From JAIVGV01 sp035295985 (lineage in GTDB: Bacteria; Acidobacteriota; Blastocatellia; Pyrinomonadales; Pyrinomonadaceae): DNA of 18,363 nt. This document shows, piece by piece, positions 7,811 through 14,458 of this stretch. Where the stretch lies: assembly GCA_035295985.1 (NCBI GenBank), contig DATHBT010000162.1, positions 1-18,363 on the forward strand. Direction: 5' to 3'. The notes below the pieces were generated by a model. That model searched no databases. It had not been told where the DNA came from and was given only the letters and a program-made list of their open reading frames with translations. Positions within the stretch are counted from its first letter, which is position 1. Each line of letters starts with the position of its first letter. Both the position numbers and the translations under genes were made by a program.

Positions 7811-7818
7811 CTGGCAAA
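7803..7818. promoter_or_regulatory. Candidate operator, 16-bp palindrome over the -35
   Basis: TTTGCCA (7803-7809) and TGGCAAA (7812-7818) form a perfect inverted repeat around a 2-base centre. The gap is too small for a good RNA hairpin but typical of a dimeric repressor site. It covers the -35 hexamer of the racemase-like gene and abuts the suf terminator. The regulator is unknown. Confidence 0.45.
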
Positions 7819-7840
7819 AAGCCGGCCCGCGCTGCCGGCT
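7815..7840 (-). terminator. Rho-independent terminator of the suf operon
   Basis: On the minus strand AGCCGGC (7840-7834), a 7-base loop and GCCGGCT (7826-7820) form a perfect 7-bp GC-rich stem, followed at once by a T-run down to 7816. It would stop suf transcription just before the racemase promoter. It lies about 160 bases after sufU, with a palindromic element between. Confidence 0.65.
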
Positions 7841-7858
7841 CGGCGGGACGAAGAATTG

Positions 7859-7990
7859 TTGGGATAGGGCTTGTCCCTGCCCTCCGCGCTTCAGCGCGAA
7901 AACAGAGACGCCGGCATTCGGCGTCGAATGTCGGCGTCACGTTTGGGCGGCTTAATCGGCCGCCGCGGGCAGGGACAAGCCACGCCCCAA
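7859..7990. repeat. Multi-stem palindromic element downstream of sufU
   Basis: The outer arms 7859-7882 and 7967-7990 are 24-base inverted repeats agreeing at 20 positions, with TTGGG at the ends and a perfect GGCTTGTCCCTGCCC core. Inside are three further stems: CGCGCT/AGCGCG (7885-7898), GACGCCG/CGGCGTC (7907-7925) and GGCGGC/GCCGCC near 7947-7965. There is also an imperfect tandem copy around ATTCGGCGTC and ATGTCGGCGTC. No coding sequence was seen. The shape fits a non-autonomous palindromic (MITE- or REP-like) repeat. Copies elsewhere in the genome would be needed to confirm mobility. Confidence 0.6.
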
Positions 7991-7999
7991 TAGCTTTTT

Positions 8000-8488
8000 C
8001 TAGGCCGAAACTTGATCGGCGGTGATGTCCGGCCCGAGGTTCTCGGTCGTCGCCGCGCCGTCGCCCGCGAGCGCGGCGTGCAGCGTGTGCCAGGGCAGAC
8101 TCGCGCACTTGACGCGCGCAGGGTACTCGCGCACGCCCGCGAAAATCTTGAGCCGGCCGAGACCGTTCTCCTCCCGCTCCTCGTCCAGCTCGCCCGTCAC
8201 CATCCGGTGGAACTCGCCGAACAGCCGCTCGACCTCCTCGCGCGACTTCCCCTTGACCGCCTGCGTCATCATGCTCGCCGAGGCCTTCGAGATGGCGCAG
8301 CCCGACCCCTCGAACGCCGCCTCCTCGATTCGGTCTTCGGCGACGCGCAGATCGACCGTCAACTGATCGCCGCAGAGCGGGTTGTAGCCGTCGGCCGTCT
8401 GCGTCGCGTCCGCGAGCCGGCGGAAGTTCCGCGGCTTCTTGTTGTGGTCGAGGATGACCTGCTGATACAGCTCGCTGAGTTCTGACAT
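8000..8488 (-). CDS. sufU: SufU sulfur-relay / Fe-S assembly protein
   Basis: A 162-residue SufU-type protein that takes sulfur from SufS and hands it to the SufBCD scaffold. The zinc-site residues C39, D41 (NPLCGD), C64 (GSGCAIS) and C128 (VKCASLPWHTL) correspond closely to C41, D43, C66 and C128 of Bacillus subtilis SufU. The roughly 20-residue insertion before the third cysteine, around GELDEEREENGLGRL, separates SufU from IscU scaffolds. It is the last gene of the suf operon, and no SufE is present, consistent with a SufS-SufU pair. The ATG at 8488 has no Shine-Dalgarno sequence; a heptad repeat array begins only five bases upstream of it. The stop is TAG. Confidence 0.95.
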   Translation of the reverse strand: MSELSELYQQVILDHNKKPRNFRRLADATQTADGYNPLCGDQLTVDLRVAEDRIEEAAFEGSGCAISKASASMMTQAVKGKSREEVERLFGEFHRMVTGELDEEREENGLGRLKIFAGVREYPARVKCASLPWHTLHAALAGDGAATTENLGPDITADQVSA

Positions 8489-8492
8489 AAAG

Positions 8493-8605
8493 AAGCTGTC
8501 GGCTGTTAGCGATTAGCCGTTAGCAAAACCGAAGGCGGCTGTGAGATAAAGGCTATCAATTCTTCCCTTCCGGCTAAAAGCTAACAGCTAATAGCTAACG
8601 GCTAT
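8493..8605. repeat. Facing TAGCTGT-type heptad arrays (element 2) between sufS and sufU
   Basis: Degenerate left units run from 8493 to 8524 (AAGCTGT, CGGCTGT, TAGCGAT, TAGCCGT, TAGC). Cleaner inverted units run from 8573 to 8605 (GCTAAAA, GCTAACA, GCTAATA, GCTAACG, GCTAT). The sufS stop codon TAG (read from 8604 to 8602) is the first heptad of the right arm. The left core starts AAAACCGAAGGCGG, nearly the same as in element 1. The array fills almost the whole 113-base spacer. Confidence 0.85.
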
Positions 8606-9906
8606 TTAAACACCTCGATGCACTTCTCGACCGCCGAGGCCAGCCGATCAACCTCGTCCTTCGTGTTGTAGAAGGCGAAAGAGGCGCGGGCGGTGGCGGG
8701 GATTTTAAAACGCTGCATGACGGGCTGCGCGCAGTGGTGGCCGGCGCGGATGGCGATGCCCTCCTGATCGAGGATCGTGCCCACGTCATGCGGGTGAACG
8801 TCCTCGATGACGAAGGATACGACGCTCGCCTTCTCGCGCGCCGTGCCGACGATGCGGACGCCGCGGATCGATGAGAGCAGTTCGGTCGAGTAAGAGAGAA
8901 GCTCCTGCTCGTGCGCGAGCGCGGCCGAGCGGTCGAGCGAGTTCAGGTAGTCAATCGCCGCGCCCAGCCCGATCTGCGAGGCGATGGCGGGCGTGCCGGC
9001 CTCGAACTTGTTGGGCAGCCCCGCGTAGGTCGTCTTCTCGAACGTGACGGTGCGGATCATGTCGCCGCCGCCGAGGAACGGGTTCATCCGCTCCAACCAT
9101 TCGGCCTTGCCGTACACGACGCCGCTGCCCGTCGGCGCGAACATCTTGTGGCCGGAGATGATGTAGAAGTCGGCGTCCAAATCCTGCACGTCTATCTTCA
9201 TGTGGGGGGCGGCCTGCGCGCCGTCAACGAGCACGGGCACGCCCTGCCGGTGCGCGCGCGCGGCGATCTCCTTGACGGGGTTGACCGTGCCGAGCGCGTT
9301 CGAGACGTGCATCACGGCGACGAGCCGGGTGCGCTCGTTCAAGAGCGCGTCGTATTCGTCGAGCAGCAACTCGCCCGCGTCGTTCATCGGGATGACGCGC
9401 AGGCGCGCGCCCTTCTCCTCGCAGAGCATCTGCCAGGGGACGATGTTGGCGTGGTGCTCCATCGCGGAGACGATGATCTCGTCGCCCTCCCGGACGAACT
9501 TGCGGCCGTAGCCGTGCATCACGAGGTTGATGCCCTCGGTGCAGCCGCGCACGAAGACGCACTCTTTCGCGTCGCGCGCGTTGATGAAGCGGCGCACCTT
9601 CTCCCGCGCGCCCTCGTAGGCGGTCGTCGCGCGCTGGCTGAGGTAGTGGACGCCGCGGTGGATGTTCGAGTGCTCCTCGCGCAGGTACTTCGCGCCGCGC
9701 TCGATGACGACCTGCGGGACCTGAGACGAAGCAGAATTGTCGAGATAGACGAGCGGCTTGCCGTTGACCGTCTGCGCGAGCACGGGGAAGTCGCGCCGCA
9801 CTCGCTCAACGTCGAACCCCTGCGTCGTTTCCGCGGCCACTGTTTTTTCAGTCGCGATCATCCTCTTCAATTCTCGCCGCGGACGGCGAACAATTTCTTG
9901 GCTCAC
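8602..9906 (-). CDS. sufS: Cysteine desulfurase SufS
   Basis: A PLP-dependent group II cysteine desulfurase that removes sulfur from cysteine as an enzyme persulfide for Fe-S assembly. K254 in SGHKMFAPTG binds PLP. C392 in RAGHHCAQPVMQRF carries the persulfide, and the extended loop context is that of SufS rather than IscS. Other signatures are LVYLDNSASSQ, HSNIHRGVHYLSQ and EHHANIVPW. The GTG at 9906 gives 434 residues, about 30 more than B. subtilis SufS. An ATG at 9861 would give 419. Neither has a well-spaced ribosome-binding site, so the start is unsettled. It begins 13 bases after sufD, consistent with tight coupling. Its TAG stop is the first unit of a heptad array. Confidence 0.96.
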   Translation of the reverse strand: MSQEIVRRPRRELKRMIATEKTVAAETTQGFDVERVRRDFPVLAQTVNGKPLVYLDNSASSQVPQVVIERGAKYLREEHSNIHRGVHYLSQRATTAYEGAREKVRRFINARDAKECVFVRGCTEGINLVMHGYGRKFVREGDEIIVSAMEHHANIVPWQMLCEEKGARLRVIPMNDAGELLLDEYDALLNERTRLVAVMHVSNALGTVNPVKEIAARAHRQGVPVLVDGAQAAPHMKIDVQDLDADFYIISGHKMFAPTGSGVVYGKAEWLERMNPFLGGGDMIRTVTFEKTTYAGLPNKFEAGTPAIASQIGLGAAIDYLNSLDRSAALAHEQELLSYSTELLSSIRGVRIVGTAREKASVVSFVIEDVHPHDVGTILDQEGIAIRAGHHCAQPVMQRFKIPATARASFAFYNTKDEVDRLASAVEKCIEVFK

Positions 9907-9919
9907 CTCTGACGGCCAC

Positions 9920-11251
9920 TTATGCCTCCAACCGCGCGTGCAGTCGATTCAGGATCGCCTCGTCAAGCCGCCGCTTAATGGAGTCGATCTTGATCTTCTC
10001 GACAAGCTCCTCGGCGAAGCCGTAGGTCAAAAGATTACGCGCCAGCTCCGGGTGCAGGCCGCGGCTGAGCAGGTAGAACAGCTCCTCCTCTTCGAGCTGG
10101 CCGACGGTCGCGCCGTGCGAACACTTCACGTCGTCGGCGAAGATTTCGAGCTGCGGCTTCGTGTCAACGCGTGCGTCGGGCGAGAGCAGCAGATTCTTGT
10201 TCGTCTGCCGGGCATCGGTCTGCTGCGCGTCGCGGCGGACGAAGACGCGGCCGTTGAAGACCGCGCGGCCGTCGCCGTCGAGGATGCCCTTGTAGAGCTG
10301 GTGGCTCGCGCAGCGCGGCGCGACGTGATCAATCGTCGAGTGCGTGTCGGCGTGCTGGCCCGCGCCCGCGATGTAGAGGCCGTCAACCCAGCACTCCGCG
10401 CCCTCTGCGAGCAGGCGGACGCTGATTTCGTGGCGCGACAGGCGCGCGCCCTGCGTTATGGTCGTCAGGTCGTAACTACTTCCGGCCGCGAGTTCCGCGT
10501 GCGTCGCGGCGACGTGGAACGCCGCGTCGCCCTCGGCCTGTCGCTTGTAGTGGACGACGCGAGCGCGCTCTTTGACAAAGACCTCGACGACGGCGTTCGT
10601 CAAATGCGAAGAACCGTCCGCCGACTCGTAATCCTCGACGACGGTCGCGGAGCTGTCGGCCTCCGCGACGACGAGCACGCGCGGACTGACGAGCAACTGC
10701 GCGTCCGACTTCGACGCGACGAACAGCAGGTGGAGCGGGGCCGAAAGCTGCGCGCCCGCGGGCAGGTGTATCAGAATGCCCGCGCCGAGGAACGCGGTGT
10801 TGAGCGCGGTGAAGCTGTTCCGCGAGAAGTCCGCGGCGCGCGAGAGATGCTCGCGCAACAGCGGCTCGTGCTCCGTGATCGCGGCCGACATGTCTGCGAC
10901 GATCACGCCTTCGGGCAGGCCCGCGAGCGACGAAAGTTCCGGCCTGAAGTGGCCGTTGGCGAAGACGGCCGTCGTCCGTGACGACTCCGGGAAGAGCCGA
11001 ACCTTCAACGCCTCTACGCCGACGGTTCCGCCGTCACGAGCGGCCGGCTCGAAACTCGCGCGCGCGATGGGCGCGACGTTCGTGTACTTCCAGTCCTCCT
11101 GCGTTGTCACGGGGAAGCCCTCGCGCTCGAAGACCTCGAACGCGCCCTCGCTCAAACGCGCGGCCCACGAAGGCAGCGCGCGCCCACCGCGCCCGCGCGC
11201 GGTCTCCCACGCCGCGCGGTAAGTCGATCTCTCCAGTGTCGCCTGTGTCAT
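9920..11251 (-). CDS. sufD: Fe-S assembly scaffold subunit SufD
   Basis: A 443-residue SufD with the helical N-terminal domain (about 1-100) and the beta-helix core. The C-terminal stretch GRVFVRRDAQQTDARQTN, then DVKCSHGATVGQLEEEEL, is diagnostic. C377 and H379 match the SufB-SufD interface residues implicated in cluster formation in E. coli (C358 and H360). It partners SufB and the SufC ATPase in the SufBC2D scaffold. The ATG at 11251 lies 71 bases after sufC and has no Shine-Dalgarno sequence. A heptad array ends five bases before the start codon, so translation may rely on coupling or on leaderless-like initiation. Confidence 0.95.
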   Translation of the reverse strand: MTQATLERSTYRAAWETARGRGGRALPSWAARLSEGAFEVFEREGFPVTTQEDWKYTNVAPIARASFEPAARDGGTVGVEALKVRLFPESSRTTAVFANGHFRPELSSLAGLPEGVIVADMSAAITEHEPLLREHLSRAADFSRNSFTALNTAFLGAGILIHLPAGAQLSAPLHLLFVASKSDAQLLVSPRVLVVAEADSSATVVEDYESADGSSHLTNAVVEVFVKERARVVHYKRQAEGDAAFHVAATHAELAAGSSYDLTTITQGARLSRHEISVRLLAEGAECWVDGLYIAGAGQHADTHSTIDHVAPRCASHQLYKGILDGDGRAVFNGRVFVRRDAQQTDARQTNKNLLLSPDARVDTKPQLEIFADDVKCSHGATVGQLEEEELFYLLSRGLHPELARNLLTYGFAEELVEKIKIDSIKRRLDEAILNRLHARLEA

Positions 11252-11256
11252 TTCAA

Positions 11257-11281
11257 TAGCTGTTAGCTGTTAGCTGTTAGC
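11257..11281. repeat. Single TAGCTGT heptad array (element 3) between sufC and sufD
   Basis: Three perfect TAGCTGT units and a partial TAGC run from 11257 to 11281, directly upstream of the sufD start. There is no facing array on the other side. The adjacent sequence contains the short inverted repeat AGAACA (11282-11287) and TGTTCT (11301-11306), so the structure may be a half copy of the two-armed elements. Confidence 0.85.
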
Positions 11282-11322
11282 AGAACAAAAAGAATGCGTC
11301 TGTTCTTAGAGATTTCGATTGG

Positions 11323-12096
<774 letters not shown>

Positions 12097-12114
12097 TTCG
12101 ATTCACTCCCGAAA

Positions 12115-12200
12115 AGCTGTTAGCTGTTAGCTATTAGCTGTTAGCCAGAAAAAGAGAGCGCATTTGTTTTGCTAAAAGCTAACGGTTAATAGCTAAGAGC
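12115..12200. repeat. Facing TAGCTGT-type heptad arrays (element 4) between sufB and sufC
   Basis: Left units run from 12115 to 12145 (AGCTGT, TAGCTGT, TAGCTAT, TAGCTGT, TAGCC). Inverted units run from 12171 to 12200 (GCTAAAA, GCTAACG, GTTAATA, GCTAAGA, GC), with a 25-base core between. The right arm is more decayed than the left. The sufB stop is five bases beyond the right arm and is TAA, so it is not part of a heptad. The left arm ends before the sufC ribosome-binding site. Confidence 0.88.
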
Positions 12201-12204
12201 TTCC

Positions 12205-13641
12205 TTATCCGACGCTGTTCTCCAACTTTAAGCCGAGGAGGCGCTGGGCCTCGACGGCGAACTCCATCGGCAGCTCGCGGAAGACCTCCTTGCAGAAGCC
12301 GTTGATGATGAGCGAGACCGCGTCCTCCTGCGAGATGCCGCGCTGGCGCAGGTAGAAGAGCTGCTCCTCGCTGATGCGCGAGGTCGTCGCCTCGTGCTCG
12401 ACGCGCGCCGTGTTGTTCATCACCTCGATGTACGGGAAGGTGTTGGCCGAGCACTTCGAGCCGATGAGCATCGAATCGCACTGCGTGTAGTTGCGCGCGC
12501 CATCCGCCCCTTTGAGCACTTTGACCAGGCCGCGGTACGAGTTGTTCGACTTGCCCGCAGAGATGCCCTTCGAGACGATGGTCGAGCTGGTGTTCTTGCC
12601 GATGTGGATCATCTTCGTGCCGGTGTCGGCCTGCTGCGCGTGGTTGGTGAGCGCGACCGAGTAGAACTCGCCGACCGAGTTGTCGCCCTGCAAGATGCAG
12701 GACGGGTACTTCCACGTAATCGCCGAGCCGGTCTCCACCTGCGTCCACGAAATCTTCGAGTTGCGCCCGCGGCACGCGCCGCGCTTGGTGACGAAGTTGT
12801 AAATGCCGCCCTTCCCTGTCTCGTCGCCCGCGTACCAATTCTGCACGGTCGAGTACTTGATCTCGGCGTCGTCCAAAGCGACCAGCTCGACGACGGCGGC
12901 GTGCAACTGGTTCTTGTCGAAGCGCGGGGCGGTGCAGCCTTCGAGGTAGGAGACGTGCGAGCCTTCCTCGGCGACTATCAGCGTGCGCTCGAACTGGCCC
13001 GACTCCGAGTTGTTGATGCGGAAGTAGGTCGAAAGCTCCATCGGGCAGCGGACGCCCTTCGGGATGAAGCAGAACGAGCCGTCGGAGAAGACGGCGCTGT
13101 TCAGGGCGGCGAAGTAGTTGTCGCCGACGGGCACTACAGAGCCGAGGTACTTTTTGATGAGATCGGGATAGTCGCGGATCGCTTCGGTGAACGAGCAGAA
13201 GATTACCCCGTGTTTTTTGAGCTTCTCCTTGTAGGTCGTCGCGACCGAGACAGAGTCGAAGACGGCATCAACGGCTACATTCGACAACTGCTTTTGCTCG
13301 GTGAGCGGGATGCCGAGCTTCTCGAACGTGCGGAGCAGTTCGGGATCGACTTCGTCCAAGCTCGCGAGCTTCGCCTTCTGCTTCGGCGCGCTGTAGTAGA
13401 TCACGTCCTGGTAGTCGATCTCCGGGTACGTGACGTTCGGCCAGTGCTTCGGCTCGCGCATCTTAAGCCACTGCCGATAAGCCTTGAGCCGGAACTCAAG
13501 CATCCACTCCGGCTCCTGCTTCTTCTCGACGATCAGGCGGATCGTGTCCTCCGTGAGACCCTTCGGGATCACGTCCGACTCGATGTCGGTGACGAAGCCG
13601 TACTTGTACTCCTGGTTAGCCAGCAGTTCGATGTTGCTCAT
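12205..13641 (-). CDS. sufB: Fe-S assembly scaffold SufB
   Basis: A 478-residue SufB, the subunit on which the nascent cluster is built. C236 in YLEGCTAPR and C388 in NYTQCDSMLIG correspond to the sulfur-accepting and cluster-site cysteines of E. coli (C254 and C405). H416 in RVEHEATTSRI matches the cluster-site histidine. Other signatures are FIPKGVRCPMELSTYFRIN and the C-terminal FCKEVFRELPMEFAVEAQRL. The ATG at 13641 is preceded by a purine-rich GGAAGAAGAGTGAGAG stretch that can serve as ribosome-binding site. The gene follows the Rrf2 regulator by 63 bases with no visible terminator, so regulator and scaffold are probably co-transcribed. Confidence 0.98.
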   Translation of the reverse strand: MSNIELLANQEYKYGFVTDIESDVIPKGLTEDTIRLIVEKKQEPEWMLEFRLKAYRQWLKMREPKHWPNVTYPEIDYQDVIYYSAPKQKAKLASLDEVDPELLRTFEKLGIPLTEQKQLSNVAVDAVFDSVSVATTYKEKLKKHGVIFCSFTEAIRDYPDLIKKYLGSVVPVGDNYFAALNSAVFSDGSFCFIPKGVRCPMELSTYFRINNSESGQFERTLIVAEEGSHVSYLEGCTAPRFDKNQLHAAVVELVALDDAEIKYSTVQNWYAGDETGKGGIYNFVTKRGACRGRNSKISWTQVETGSAITWKYPSCILQGDNSVGEFYSVALTNHAQQADTGTKMIHIGKNTSSTIVSKGISAGKSNNSYRGLVKVLKGADGARNYTQCDSMLIGSKCSANTFPYIEVMNNTARVEHEATTSRISEEQLFYLRQRGISQEDAVSLIINGFCKEVFRELPMEFAVEAQRLLGLKLENSVG

Positions 13642-13704
13642 CTCTCACTCTTCTTCCGTCGCGATCAAATAAGTGCAAACGAAACAGAACCCTCACGCCG
13701 GCCG

Positions 13705-14187
13705 TCATGCCTGCCTGTCGTGCGCGCCGTGGCGCGGCAGAGCGTGAATCTGGTGGAGCGTGGATTCCACGTTAGCCTCCGTCCCAGTCAGCTCGGCCAG
13801 CGTGATCGCCGACAGCGCGTCGCGGACGATGTCGTGCAGGCCGACGATCACGGGCCGGATGCCGCAGTTGCCCGTGTGGACGCACGAGTCGAGCAGGCCG
13901 GCGTAAGTCTTGCAGTGGCTCTCCAACACGTCCTCGCCCTGCACGCTGATGATCTCGCTCAGGCGAATCTCACGCGCGGGCCGCGCCAGGCGATACCCGC
14001 CCTTCGTCCCGCGGATCGACGTGACCAGCCCGGCCTTCGACAACGTCCAGAGCACCTTGCCGGCGTTGGCCTGCGAGATGCCCTCGAGCTCGGCCATCTG
14101 GGCGAGCGTCAGGAACTCGCCTTCGCCCAGCCTCGCCAACTGCAAGAGGCACCGCAAGCCATACTCTTCCTGGGCCGAGACCTTCAC
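13705..14187 (-). CDS. Rrf2-family Fe-S-sensing transcriptional regulator of the suf operon
   Basis: A 160-residue Rrf2 protein. The winged helix-turn-helix (about 1-70) shows the family pattern: EEYGLRCLLQLA, ISQANAGKVLWTLSKAGLV and RGTKGGYRLARP. C92, C102 and C108 (SHCKTYAG...SCVHTGNCGIRP) form a cluster-ligand loop with spacing C-x9-C-x5-C, wider than the C-x5-C-x5-C of E. coli IscR. It starts with GTG at 14187; no clear Shine-Dalgarno sequence was seen. Being first in the suf operon and next to a strong promoter with an overlapping dyad, it is probably a repressor that relieves suf when Fe-S clusters run short. That role is inferred from position and family. Confidence 0.9.
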   Translation of the reverse strand: MKVSAQEEYGLRCLLQLARLGEGEFLTLAQMAELEGISQANAGKVLWTLSKAGLVTSIRGTKGGYRLARPAREIRLSEIISVQGEDVLESHCKTYAGLLDSCVHTGNCGIRPVIVGLHDIVRDALSAITLAELTGTEANVESTLHQIHALPRHGAHDRQA

Positions 14188-14229
14188 GTAAACCGCTCCA
14201 ACACAAGCAATTATTCCGACTCTGGGGGG

Positions 14230-14258
14230 ATTATAGGTAAACCTTACTTTTTAGTCAA
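14230..14258 (-). promoter_or_regulatory. Sigma-70 promoter of the Rrf2-suf operon
   Basis: On the minus strand TTGACT (14253-14258), a 17-base spacer and a perfect TATAAT (14230-14235) lie about 43-71 bases upstream of the regulator's GTG. This is the strongest promoter in the window. The spacer contains the dyad GTAA/TTAC (14238-14248), and GTTGACTA at the -35 resembles an IscR-type half-site; either could be the autoregulatory operator. Confidence 0.8.
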
Positions 14259-14307
14259 CTTTAGGGGCTTATGATTTTAACCTCGTTAGGATGGCTAATA
14301 TGCCTGC

Positions 14308-14356
14308 AAAAAAAGGGGCCGCCGCGAGCGCGTCCGCCCTCCTTTCGAGCGCCCCT
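14308..14356 (-). terminator. Possible minus-strand terminator upstream of the suf promoter
   Basis: On the minus strand AGGGGC (14356-14351) and GCCCCT (14319-14314) can pair around a 31-base GC-rich loop, directly followed by seven Ts (14313-14307 region). It points toward the suf promoter and could block antisense read-through from the cyclase side. The long loop makes it uncertain. Confidence 0.3.
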
Positions 14357-14369
14357 GATCGCGAAAAGT

Positions 14370-14398
14370 TTGACCGTCCGGCGGGGGCGGAATACAAT
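14370..14398 (+). promoter_or_regulatory. Sigma-70 promoter of the cyclase gene
   Basis: TTGACC (14370-14375) and TACAAT (14393-14398) are spaced by exactly 17 bases, about 60-90 bases upstream of the cyclase ATG. Each hexamer has five of six consensus bases. It is divergent from the suf promoter, about 110 bases away. Confidence 0.7.
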
Positions 14399-14458
14399 CA
14401 CGCCGGCCCGACAGTTTGAGACTCCGTCCGAAGCCCGCGTTCGAAAACCCCCGATCCC

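Noticed and set aside
5325..7955. An 876-codon open frame on the plus strand opposite the M20 and racemase-like genes.
   Set aside because: It is antisense to two well-supported genes with intact catalytic motifs. Its composition (Arg, Ala, Asp, His-rich) is that expected from the complement of GC-rich codons, and no family motif is present.
8911..10981. Plus-strand open frames opposite sufS and sufD.
   Set aside because: Shadows of two complete suf genes; no start signals or motifs.
12394..14274. A 626-codon plus-strand open frame opposite sufB and the Rrf2 gene.
   Set aside because: It spans two genes of clear identity and the spacer between them, with arginine- and valine-rich random composition.
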